Positions 1 to 6,928 are shown, numbered from the stretch's first letter. The stretch is 13,947 nt of DNA from CAYSCZ01 sp964429655 (GCA_964429655.1 CAYSCZ010000076.1:1-13947); one strand, 5' to 3'. Notes: generated by a model from the sequence alone, not told the origin. A program made the numbers and translations.

Positions 1-22
1 TAACATGTTATTGGCTCGTCAC

Positions 23-45
23 CATAGCGATGCTATGCCTCCTCG
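23..45 (-). repeat. REP-like hairpin (GGAG followed by a CATAGC/GCTATG stem)
   Basis: CATAGC at 23-28 and GCTATG at 32-37 form a perfect 6-bp inverted repeat around a GAT loop. Read on the minus strand, the hairpin is preceded by a GAGGAGG run, so a GGAG tetranucleotide stands directly 5' of the stem. Known REP sequences mobilised by REP-associated tyrosine transposases have this plan: a conserved GTAG/GGAG tetranucleotide and then a short imperfect hairpin. No such transposase is visible in the window, so family membership is inference. It could also be an isolated chance hairpin. Confidence 0.4.
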
Positions 46-122
46 ACCTAAGTGCTTGATTTTTTGGGCTTTAACCCTTCATGACAAAATTCCAATGACA
101 AATCGGGGTTTAACTAATTTGG

Positions 123-150
123 CAAACCCACAGGTGGTTTGTTATTTTAA
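123..150 (+). terminator. Possible rightward terminator hairpin
   Basis: On the plus strand CAAACC at 123-128 and GTGGTTTG near 134-141 can pair as an about 8-bp stem with one bulged C and a very short loop, followed by the T-rich stretch TTATTTTAAT at 142-151. This would end transcription of a rightward gene lying left of the window. The T-run is interrupted and no upstream gene can be seen, so the call is weak. Confidence 0.25.
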
Positions 151-193
151 TGGTATAAATTAAAAATCATTTCAATGGAAACTTTTTATACCA
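151..193 (-). terminator. 9-bp inverted repeat spanning the end of the YkvA-like gene
   Basis: TGGTATAAA at 151-159 is the exact reverse complement of TTTATACCA at 185-193, separated by 25 nt. The interior contains a smaller TTTC/GAAA hairpin (171-182). The stop codon of the leftward gene (complement of 186-188) lies inside the right arm. On the mRNA this would fold as a two-tier hairpin starting in the last codons, followed by a modestly T-rich stretch. It may act as a terminator or a 3'-end stabiliser. The 25-nt interior is longer than in a classical intrinsic terminator. Confidence 0.4.
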
Positions 194-635
194 ACCGGTT
201 AATGATGAGTTTTAGTTTCCCCCAAAATCCTGAGCCTACCATCTCATCAGCAAACTCAATGATGTTTCTAACGGTTTGATAAAGATCCTCTTCCCCCTTC
301 CAGTATTTTTTAATTAGTTCATCATCAATACTATTTAGTAAGCTATTTAATACGTACGCTGTCAACGCGATATCGTCTAGAAATCCCAAAGGGCCCATGA
401 TGGCTTCTGGCATAACATCGATAGGTGAAATAAAATAAGCCAATACGCCAATGATTTTCATTTTCTCTCTCGTCGGGACATTAGCGTCAAAGCTTAGCTT
501 GGCCAATAGGTAGAAAAAGTCGGGCACCATTAAGATATAGTCTGCCCACCGGTTGTTTTGGCCCTCTTCGCTGGATAAAAAGTTCTTTATTTTATCTCTC
601 AAGCGGTCATAATATTCTTTGTGTTCTTCTTCCAT
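186..635 (-). CDS. YkvA/DUF1232 family small membrane protein
   Basis: This 149-residue protein carries the DUF1232 (YkvA) signature at about residues 65-97, read as AYFISPIDVMPEAI followed by GPLGFLDDIAL. The S-P-I-D-x-x-P-E and L-D-D-I motifs are the recognisable core of the family. DUF1232 proteins are small and mostly helical, membrane-associated, and of unknown biochemical function. The N-terminal 30 residues are charged and the C-terminus (about 130-149) is amphipathic to hydrophobic. The ATG start (complement of 633-635) leaves a 32-bp gap after the serine-hydrolase gene on the same strand, so the two could share a transcript. The end of the gene overlaps an inverted repeat. The family assignment is firm; the role is not known. 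Confidence 0.85.
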   Translation of the reverse strand: MEEEHKEYYDRLRDKIKNFLSSEEGQNNRWADYILMVPDFFYLLAKLSFDANVPTREKMKIIGVLAYFISPIDVMPEAIMGPLGFLDDIALTAYVLNSLLNSIDDELIKKYWKGEEDLYQTVRNIIEFADEMVGSGFWGKLKLIINRLV

Positions 636-667
636 ATTTATTTTGAGGTTAATCGTATGCTTAAAAA

Positions 668-1828
668 TTAAAAGGCTTGGTTTATAATACGCATCAATTC
701 TCCCAACCTGGATGGTTCTAACCAGCGAGTAACAACGACCATATCATTTTCTTTGTCAATCACGATGTAGTTTCCTCCAAAGCCTGCGGCATAATATATT
801 TCCTCTGAGAGGCCCTTATCCCACTTTCTTTCACCTTTATTAAGCCACCACATGTACCCATAGCTTTCGTTGGCTTCTGAAGATTTTCGCGCCTTATTGA
901 TCCAATCTTCAGATATCAATTGCCGGCCACCCCATTTACCATTATTTAAAAACAACAACCCAAACCGTGCTTGATCCAATGTGTTGATAAATACACCTCC
1001 ACCTGAATGGCCACCTCCGCTTACTGACTGGACTCTGCTACCATCAATTTCAATCCAACTATTTTCATAACCATACCAGCGCCAGTTGGTAGAAACCCCG
1101 ATAGGATCCATAATGTATTCTTTCAAAACCACAGGTAATGGCTTTCTCCAAACTTGCAGTAATGAATAGGCAAGTACATTTACCCTTACGTCATTGTACT
1201 CAAAATTACTGCCCGGAGTTTTCAGCGGTCTGTATCGCCAGTCATCTATGTTGCCTTTACTTGGTGGACGATCTGCCCAATCTTTCATGCCAAACAATAT
1301 TCCTGACCAGTCAGAGGACTGTGTGAGCAGATGGTGCCAGGTAATTTGACTATTATGATCACCATCAAATGTTCCATCCCACACATAGTCTTCCACCTTG
1401 TCATGAGTATTAGCAATATATCCATTATCAAAGGCCACGCCTGCAACCGTAGATAAATAACTCTTGGTGACGCTAAAAGTCATATCTACCCTGGATATAT
1501 CCCCCCATTCGGCAATGATATATCCGTTTTTAAGAATTACTCCCGCCGGGCCTCCTCTTCTCTTTGTAGGTCCGGCCAGGTAATGATATGGTTCTCTTGA
1601 AAATCCCTTCAGGATGGCTAACCTAATATCCTTTTCTCCACTGTATTCATTATTTTGGGCAAAATTGACCGCTTCTTTAATTTTATCCTCACTAATTTCA
1701 AAGTCAGCGGGACGCCTCCTCGTCCACTCATTTCTTTCGGGGAAATAATAAGTTTGACAAAAAACCGGGAGAACAAGTAAAGAAATTAGGAAGGTTAAAA
1801 TAGACCTTTGATAAATAGCTAAAATCAT
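668..1828 (-). CDS. Secreted serine hydrolase of the beta-lactamase / class C family
   Basis: This 386-residue protein begins with a short basic segment and a hydrophobic stretch (residues about 9-24, ending in VFCQ) that looks like an export signal. The mature part has the penicillin-binding/beta-lactamase fold: the nucleophile box S119-V-T-K122, a second box Y211-N-D213 in place of the usual Tyr-x-Asn, a glycine-rich GGGHSGGG at 271-278, and a late AAGFGGN (347-353) in the position of the third box. Relatives include esterases, D-aminopeptidases and 6-aminohexanoate-dimer hydrolase-like enzymes; true class C beta-lactamases usually keep Tyr-Ala-Asn and Lys-Thr-Gly. I therefore read it as a periplasmic or secreted amidase/esterase of unknown substrate rather than an antibiotic resistance gene. 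The start is the ATG complement of 1826-1828, the only one that includes the full signal sequence. Confidence 0.85.
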   Translation of the reverse strand: MILAIYQRSILTFLISLLVLPVFCQTYYFPERNEWTRRRPADFEISEDKIKEAVNFAQNNEYSGEKDIRLAILKGFSREPYHYLAGPTKRRGGPAGVILKNGYIIAEWGDISRVDMTFSVTKSYLSTVAGVAFDNGYIANTHDKVEDYVWDGTFDGDHNSQITWHHLLTQSSDWSGILFGMKDWADRPPSKGNIDDWRYRPLKTPGSNFEYNDVRVNVLAYSLLQVWRKPLPVVLKEYIMDPIGVSTNWRWYGYENSWIEIDGSRVQSVSGGGHSGGGVFINTLDQARFGLLFLNNGKWGGRQLISEDWINKARKSSEANESYGYMWWLNKGERKWDKGLSEEIYYAAGFGGNYIVIDKENDMVVVTRWLEPSRLGELMRIINQAF

Positions 1829-1985
1829 TTTTATAAAATTGATTTGTATGCTAAGGTAATTGATGATTTCATTTATTTTTTGCTATTTAATTGACCATCT
1901 AATTTATTAAATTTCTAAAAATGCTATATTGATATTATCAGAAAATATATTTATTCCTGATAATTGAATCAAAATTTTATGTAAC
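1829..1985. promoter_or_regulatory. Divergent promoter region with an 8-bp inverted repeat
   Basis: This very AT-rich 157-bp spacer must hold promoters for both the leftward serine hydrolase and the rightward CBS gene. ATTATCAG at 1934-1941 and CTGATAAT at 1957-1964 are exact reverse complements with a 15-nt gap. Allowing a 3-nt bulge, the outer sequences TTGAT (1929-1933) and ATCAA (1968-1972) extend the pairing. The repeat ends 22 bp before the GTG start, a suitable place for an operator or a 5'-UTR hairpin. I found no exact match to the Bacteroidota promoter element TAnnTTTG on either strand. Confidence 0.5.
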
Positions 1986-2411
1986 GTGAATATAGAAGAT
2001 CATTTTGTTTCCAAAATCATGACCAAACAAGTATTTTTTGTTAATCAAGATGATGGGCTTAAAAAAGCAAAAGCTGTCATGGTAAAAAATGGCATCAATC
2101 ATTTACCAGTTATGAATAGGGGGCATCTATCCGGGATAATTTCCAGGACAGATATTCAACGGGTTGAGTACATTAGCGACTTTGCCAATGGTAAGGTGCC
2201 CAGCAAGTCATTCTTTGAAATCTTTGATATTGAAGAAGTGATGACTAAAAGAGTACGGGTAATCCAGTCTGATTCAAGAATTAGTGAAGCCGCTGAAATA
2301 TTCAGTGAAAATAATTTTCATGCAATTCCGGTCATGGAAGGCGATGTGTTGGTTGGGATAATATCTGTAAAAGATGTCATAAGGTTTTATTTAAAGTATA
2401 TCACAAAATAA
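1986..2411 (+). CDS. CBS-domain pair protein
   Basis: This 141-residue protein is essentially two CBS domains (about residues 7-62 and 80-138), each with the characteristic pattern of an I/V-MTK start, a hydrophobic A-x-x-x-M/F-x-x-N helix, a (L/I)PVM strand, and a G-I-I-S/x-x-D ending (SGIISRTDIQR and VGIISVKDVIR). CBS pairs bind adenosine-containing ligands such as AMP, ATP, SAM or NADH and regulate partner proteins. With no catalytic domain attached, it probably acts as a separate sensor. An in-frame TGA at 1965-1967 limits the start, and the GTG at 1986 gives a complete first CBS domain; the first ATG (residue 12) would cut into it. The next gene begins 8 bp after its stop codon, so it is likely co-expressed with the GltB-like enzyme and may regulate it. 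The regulatory link is inference. Confidence 0.9.
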   Translation: MNIEDHFVSKIMTKQVFFVNQDDGLKKAKAVMVKNGINHLPVMNRGHLSGIISRTDIQRVEYISDFANGKVPSKSFFEIFDIEEVMTKRVRVIQSDSRISEAAEIFSENNFHAIPVMEGDVLVGIISVKDVIRFYLKYITK

Positions 2412-2419
2412 TTAAGGAT

Positions 2420-3991
2420 ATGCGTAATGAATTTATCATTGGTTCTTTACTGACACTGATCATAATCACAATCCTATCAATATTTTGGCTGCCGGCACTC
2501 TGGTTACTACTTCCCGTGGTGCCATTGATATTTATCGGAATGCGGGACTTATTGCAAACCAAGCAAACGCTGAGACGGAACTTTCCGATACTCGGGCAAG
2601 GAAGGTACATAATGGAGGAACTGAGGCCCAAGATTTATCAATATTTTGTTGAGTCAGATGTGGATGGAAGGCCTATCAACAGAATGTTTCGCTCAATTGT
2701 CTATCAACGTGCAAAAAATGTGTTGGATACTAACCCATTTGGCACAAAAGTAGAAACATATAGGGAAGGTTACGAATGGATCAATCACAGCATATACGCA
2801 CTTGAACCACATAAAATAGGTTTCGACCCCCGCATTAAAATTGGCGGTAAATTATGTGGTAAGCCTTATCTGTCCAGTATCTTAAACATATCAGCCATGA
2901 GTTACGGAGCTTTGAGTGACCGGGCAGTTTTATCTCTCAACCATGGGGCTAAAATCGGAGGTTTTGCCCATAACACCGGTGAGGGAAGTGTAAGTAAGTA
3001 TCATCTTGAGCCTGGCGGGGATTTAATATGGCAGATTGGCACCGGATATTTTGGATGCAGGGACCAATCAGGAAATTTCTCAGAAGAGCTATTTAAAGAA
3101 AAGGCCGCTATTGAAAATGTTAAAATGATTGAAATAAAGCTTTCCCAGGGTGCCAAGCCTGGCCATGGTGGGATATTACCAGCCAAAAAGAATACGGAGG
3201 AAATAGCTAAAATCCGGTTAGTAAAGCCCTTTACCGAAGTGATCTCACCACCCTATCACACCGCTTTTTCCAATTCAGTGGAAATGATGGAGTTCATTCA
3301 GAAACTGAGGGACCTCTCGAATGGCAAACCAATAGGCTTAAAACTTTGCGTTGGGGATAAAAAAGAATTTATGATGTTGTGCCGTACAATGGTAGATACC
3401 CGGTTGATGCCGGATTATATTGCCGTGGATGGTGGTGAAGGAGGTACAGGAGCCGCTCCTTTGGAATTTTCCAATTCCGTTGGGATGCCATTGAGGGATG
3501 GTCTTGCCTTTGTAGACGATGCTTTGCGCGGCCATGGATTAAGAAGCGATATAAAAATTATAGCTTCCGGTAAAATATTTACAGGCTTTCACATTTTCCG
3601 GGCTGTGTCTTTGGGTGCTGATGCTTGTTACACTGCAAGAGGTATGATGTTGGCACTGGGTTGTATACAAGCATTGGAATGCAATAACAATAACTGCCCA
3701 ACGGGAATCACAACCCAGAAAAAACATCTGGTAGAAGGATTAGTGGTTGAAAATAAGATGTATCGGGTGGCCAATTTTCACAAAGAAACCATAAAAAGCT
3801 TCGTAGAACTGATGGCCGCTGCCGGATTAGACAACCCTGCACATATAGATCGTTCCCACGTTCACAGACGATTTTCTATGAGTGAGATAAGAACCTATGA
3901 AGAATTATATCCACCGGTGAAAGTAGGTAGGTTTCTTGTAAAGGACCCTCCGGAGGGTTACAAAAATATGGTGAAGGAAGCTTTTAAATAA
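2420..3991 (+). CDS. Membrane-anchored FMN-binding glutamate-synthase-like oxidoreductase
   Basis: This 523-residue protein matches the central plus FMN-binding domain of the glutamate synthase large subunit. Two hydrophobic segments (about 5-22 and 25-41) should anchor it in the inner membrane. The TIM-barrel part shows SYGALS (161-166), HNTGEGS (184-190), IKLSQGAKPGHGG (239-251), DGGEGGTGAAP (337-347) and IIASGKI (380-386). C415, C421 and C426 fit the C-x5-C-x4-C 3Fe-4S motif of GltB (LGCIQALECNNNNCPTG). The N-terminal glutaminase domain, the C-terminal GXGXG beta-helix domain and any gltD partner are all absent, so it cannot be a complete NADPH-dependent GOGAT. It may use free ammonia, another amine donor (as in N-methylglutamate-synthase-type subunits), or do other chemistry. 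The stop overlaps the next start (TAATG at 3989-3993), indicating coupled translation. Confidence 0.9.
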   Translation: MRNEFIIGSLLTLIIITILSIFWLPALWLLLPVVPLIFIGMRDLLQTKQTLRRNFPILGQGRYIMEELRPKIYQYFVESDVDGRPINRMFRSIVYQRAKNVLDTNPFGTKVETYREGYEWINHSIYALEPHKIGFDPRIKIGGKLCGKPYLSSILNISAMSYGALSDRAVLSLNHGAKIGGFAHNTGEGSVSKYHLEPGGDLIWQIGTGYFGCRDQSGNFSEELFKEKAAIENVKMIEIKLSQGAKPGHGGILPAKKNTEEIAKIRLVKPFTEVISPPYHTAFSNSVEMMEFIQKLRDLSNGKPIGLKLCVGDKKEFMMLCRTMVDTRLMPDYIAVDGGEGGTGAAPLEFSNSVGMPLRDGLAFVDDALRGHGLRSDIKIIASGKIFTGFHIFRAVSLGADACYTARGMMLALGCIQALECNNNNCPTGITTQKKHLVEGLVVENKMYRVANFHKETIKSFVELMAAAGLDNPAHIDRSHVHRRFSMSEIRTYEELYPPVKVGRFLVKDPPEGYKNMVKEAFK

Positions 3992-5655
3992 TGAGTTACC
4001 TATTCACCAAAAAACGTGCCCGGGAATCCCGGGTTGCCATTGAAAGAATATATATCACCATGCGCCACCTCTTTAACAGGGGCAGCTACAAACCATATGG
4101 TATCTCGGGGAATACGTTGATCAGCAGCTTAATGAAACTGAGTCCGGAGATCTATGGTAGGATGAATGATAATGAGCAGATAGAGATTGATGGGCTTACC
4201 TATGTTATTGATCGGTTACCTAAAGGCGTAGAAGAATGCAGGTTGATCAGGCTGATCACTAAAGAGGGATTTGAAGATGGAGGGTTTGAGATTATTACAC
4301 CTCCAAAGCGGAGAAGAAACTGCTACAGGATTGATAAAGACAGAATGTATATCGAGATGACCCGAGGTAGAAGTGATATTTATGATATTCTTACCCACCT
4401 TACATTTTTTTATGTAGAAGCCAATAAGATTAAGAATAATGCTTTGGACCAAAAAGGAAAAGTTTCCCCGGACTGGCTGCGATTGAAAGAAATCATCGAA
4501 CTAGAGCAGAATAAAGAAGCATTTGATCATAAGCAAGCCTCCAGTTATTTGAGTAATATTATTGGTCTTACTTACAAAAAGACCCTGGATGCAGTGGAAG
4601 AAATTTCCACCAGAAAAAATTGTTATAGCTTATATCACCTGGTTTACTGGATGGGAAAGCTGGCTATTGAAGAGGAGAAAAAAGACCTGGACAGGGAAAT
4701 AACTTTTTCGTCAAGGTTGAGGGAAACTATTGGTCAACATATTTATGGAGAATTCTGGGCCAATAGCATTAAAGGACATTTGCAGAAAAGAGGCTTCATT
4801 AACAAACCCATCCACATAATTAGTGCCAATCTGCATAGTTTTATGAATGTACTTTATGGTCACAGCATGTTTAATGGCGAGTATAAAAATTCTTATGATT
4901 TGGCTGCAAATGTAAATAATAACGGGCAGGTTTATAATGAAATCTTATCTTATGCTTGTGAAAATGGAATGGAAGTAATAACTGACTGCTCCGGAACTAA
5001 CTTAACAATTCAGGTTTTTGACCTCATCAAAGTCGATTTTAAATCCATACCTGAATTATCCCATAAGCATACTTCGGATGCGTTGTTGTTGGTGATGGAT
5101 TATGCTTTTGGTGAGCAGGCCTTTGAGTGTATGGATGAATTATTGAAACCAATAGAGACCGCTTATGAAAACATAAACCTGAATATTAAATCCATTTCTA
5201 TCATGGGGAAAGCGGGTATTCTGGAAGGAGAGAAAGGAGATGTAATGATTCCAACGGCACACGTTTTTGAAGGGACAGCGGATAATTATCCTTTTGATAA
5301 TGATTTTGATTTATCTGATTTCCAGGGGCAGGGATTACAGGTATTTAAAGGTTCAATGGTAACCGTTTTAGGCACATCATTACAAAATCGTGATGTGTTA
5401 CAACATTTTAAGACTTCTACATGGAATGCGGTAGGTATTGAAATGGAAGGCGCACATTATCAAAAGGCTGTTCAATCCGCCTCTAAAATCAGAAGAAGTA
5501 TTAATGAAGATGTTAAAGTCAGGTATGCATATTATGCTTCAGATAATCCGCTTGTAACGGGTAAAACGCTTTCCTCAGGAAGTCTTGGGTCTGAAGGAAT
5601 AAAGCCAACTTACCTGATAACCATTAATATCCTGAACAAAATCCTTAAAGATTAA
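3991..5655 (+). CDS. DUF6909-like protein with a nucleoside-phosphorylase-like C-terminal half
   Basis: The 554-residue product resembles conserved Bacteroidota proteins I recall as DUF6909; that name is from memory. Residues 1-260 are basic and mostly helical, with no motif I recognise and no signal peptide. Residues about 270-552 look like the nucleoside phosphorylase / MTA-SAH nucleosidase fold: a strand-glycine pattern SISIMGKAGIL (401-411), a GDVMIPTAH segment (416-424), the ribose-binding-type VGIEMEGAHY (481-490, with E484-M485-E486), and YYASDNPL (514-521), where D518 matches the catalytic Asp of that superfamily. A final helix (540-553) fits the usual end of the fold. It could cleave an N-glycosidic bond in the cytoplasm or be a non-catalytic relative. 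Its start overlaps the stop of the GltB-like gene by one base, so the two are translated together. Confidence 0.75.
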   Translation: MSYLFTKKRARESRVAIERIYITMRHLFNRGSYKPYGISGNTLISSLMKLSPEIYGRMNDNEQIEIDGLTYVIDRLPKGVEECRLIRLITKEGFEDGGFEIITPPKRRRNCYRIDKDRMYIEMTRGRSDIYDILTHLTFFYVEANKIKNNALDQKGKVSPDWLRLKEIIELEQNKEAFDHKQASSYLSNIIGLTYKKTLDAVEEISTRKNCYSLYHLVYWMGKLAIEEEKKDLDREITFSSRLRETIGQHIYGEFWANSIKGHLQKRGFINKPIHIISANLHSFMNVLYGHSMFNGEYKNSYDLAANVNNNGQVYNEILSYACENGMEVITDCSGTNLTIQVFDLIKVDFKSIPELSHKHTSDALLLVMDYAFGEQAFECMDELLKPIETAYENINLNIKSISIMGKAGILEGEKGDVMIPTAHVFEGTADNYPFDNDFDLSDFQGQGLQVFKGSMVTVLGTSLQNRDVLQHFKTSTWNAVGIEMEGAHYQKAVQSASKIRRSINEDVKVRYAYYASDNPLVTGKTLSSGSLGSEGIKPTYLITINILNKILKD

Positions 5656-5660
5656 GGATA

Positions 5661-5668
5661 TATTTTTG
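5661..5668 (+). promoter_or_regulatory. Possible Bacteroidota -7 promoter element
   Basis: TATTTTTG fits the TAnnTTTG -7 consensus of Bacteroidota promoters. It lies in the 54-bp gap between the phosphorylase-like gene and the lipoprotein gene, 41 bp before the ATG. No TTG is visible at the expected -33 position, so it could equally be chance in AT-rich DNA. If real, it would allow the lipoprotein to be expressed separately from the upstream cluster. Confidence 0.25.
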
Positions 5669-5709
5669 TGTTTTATTCGTTATGCTATGATCAACGTTGG
5701 GTTTAACTT

Positions 5710-6924
5710 ATGAGAAAATTTTATATTATATTAATTTTTATTGCCTGTATGGCAGAAGGGTGTCAGGAAACCGACAACTTTTCAAATATTCCTATTATTA
5801 ATCAATTCACGATTTTCAACTACCAAGCCAACCAGCAATTATTTTTAGATGAGGAAAAGACAATCACGCTATTGATTTATTACCAGAATGAATTGATAAG
5901 GGAAATAGTGCCTACATCCAGCCCTATTAATATCATTGATAGTGTTCAAAGAGACAGGTATGACTTTGTCCAGGTTATCAGCGATGCCTCAACTAATGCG
6001 TTCGAAGTTTTAGTTTTCAAAAATATTACTTCCGGGCGGGTTGATTTTACTGAAAACGACCTCTGTCAGCAAGGAATGGTTGATGTAAGTTTCACTTTAC
6101 CGGATGGGGAGATCGTTCTTTATAGCGACCCATGCAAGTTATTGGTGGAGCCAGCAGGGCTAGCCGATTTTGAAACAGGATATACTACAAATTTTCAAAA
6201 CCTGTATTTTAGAAATAATCAAAAGGAGTTTCTGTTAATCAACAATCTCTTTGAGCAGGAAATTGACCTGACAGATGTGAATTTCATTGACCTGGAGACG
6301 CAAGAGTTGTCTATACCACCTACTATCGATGATTTTTTCTTTAAACTTAGTGGGGTAAGGTTAACAGCCCAGTTTCTAAACCAACAGATTGTCTTACAGA
6401 CTGATGTCGAAAGCCCACCCATTAAAGGCTCATCCGTTTATGAGATTGCCATACCCGGGTCAAACGTTTTTGACAAATACTTAACGGAGATAAGCTACTT
6501 AAATGAATCAGGGGATAAACAACGAATTGAAATAATCGGGGACATCCCGGGTGCCATTGATGATTTTTTACAGATGGGCAGTATCACCAGCGCAAACATT
6601 CAAGACTATGGGTTTTTACTTTCATCCGGGTCGGTAGATGTGGTAAAAGCGCGATGGAAGCCAGCCGGTTTAGAGAATAATAGTTTTGTAGAAATTTATA
6701 CCGCCTCGCAAGATGCCTCATATCAGTTGCCCCAGGAAATTACTGAGATTCTAAATGAACAGGTGAATTTTAATACTTCAAACCTGGTTTTTGATTATGT
6801 TGAAATGATTGACTATAGCAATACACAATCATTTGATGAGTTTATCCGATTTTTGTTTATCCGGGCAAATGAGAGTTACAATAACACCGATTTTACAATT
6901 AATAGCACCGAATTGAAAGGTTAA
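5710..6924 (+). CDS. Putative lipoprotein of unknown function
   Basis: I do not recognise a family for this 404-residue protein. The first 18 residues (basic MRK, hydrophobic FYIILIFIA, then CMAEGC) look like a lipoprotein signal with C18 as the probable lipidated cysteine. The lipobox A-E-G-C is imperfect at the -3 and -2 positions, although Bacteroidota lipoboxes are loose. The mature chain is acidic and rich in alternating polar and hydrophobic stretches typical of beta-sandwich exoproteins. It has two further cysteines (C119 and C142) that could form a disulfide. No transmembrane segment follows the signal. It starts 54 bp after the phosphorylase-like gene on the same strand and its TAA directly abuts the stop of the convergent EamA gene. 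Probable location: periplasmic or outer-membrane lipoprotein. Confidence 0.65.
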   Translation: MRKFYIILIFIACMAEGCQETDNFSNIPIINQFTIFNYQANQQLFLDEEKTITLLIYYQNELIREIVPTSSPINIIDSVQRDRYDFVQVISDASTNAFEVLVFKNITSGRVDFTENDLCQQGMVDVSFTLPDGEIVLYSDPCKLLVEPAGLADFETGYTTNFQNLYFRNNQKEFLLINNLFEQEIDLTDVNFIDLETQELSIPPTIDDFFFKLSGVRLTAQFLNQQIVLQTDVESPPIKGSSVYEIAIPGSNVFDKYLTEISYLNESGDKQRIEIIGDIPGAIDDFLQMGSITSANIQDYGFLLSSGSVDVVKARWKPAGLENNSFVEIYTASQDASYQLPQEITEILNEQVNFNTSNLVFDYVEMIDYSNTQSFDEFIRFLFIRANESYNNTDFTINSTELKG

Positions 6925-6928
6925 TTAA
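6921..6928. other. Zero-gap convergent stop codons in a TTAATTAA palindrome
   Basis: The lipoprotein gene ends with TAA at 6922-6924 and the EamA gene ends with the complement of TTA at 6925-6927. Together they make the 8-bp palindrome TTAATTAA. There is no intergenic space for a terminator, so each transcript must end inside, or read antisense into, the opposite gene. Confidence 0.9.

Larger units (their letters stand above)
1..185. other. Gene-free, palindrome-rich spacer at the left edge
   Basis: No convincing open reading frame lies here. The stretch contains a perfect 10-bp palindrome at 1-10 (TAACATGTTA), a 6-bp hairpin with a 3-nt loop at 23-37, an 8-bp direct repeat ATGACAAA at 81-88 and 95-102, a GGGTTT/AAACCC inverted repeat at 106-111 and 124-129, a bulged hairpin at 123-141, and the left arm of a 9-bp inverted repeat at 151-159. 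Such a concentration of small repeats is unlike the other spacers in this window. It may be a dispersed intergenic repeat element next to the 3' end of the YkvA-like gene. What lies to the left is unknown. Confidence 0.7.

Noticed and set aside
668..1828. Class C beta-lactamase (ampC-like resistance gene)
   Set aside because: Only the S-x-x-K box fits well; the Tyr-x-Asn and Lys-Thr-Gly boxes are altered, so a general serine hydrolase is the safer call.
2420..3991. Annotation as gltB, the complete glutamate synthase large subunit
   Set aside because: The protein is about one third the length of GltB and lacks the glutaminase and C-terminal beta-helix domains, and no gltD is adjacent.
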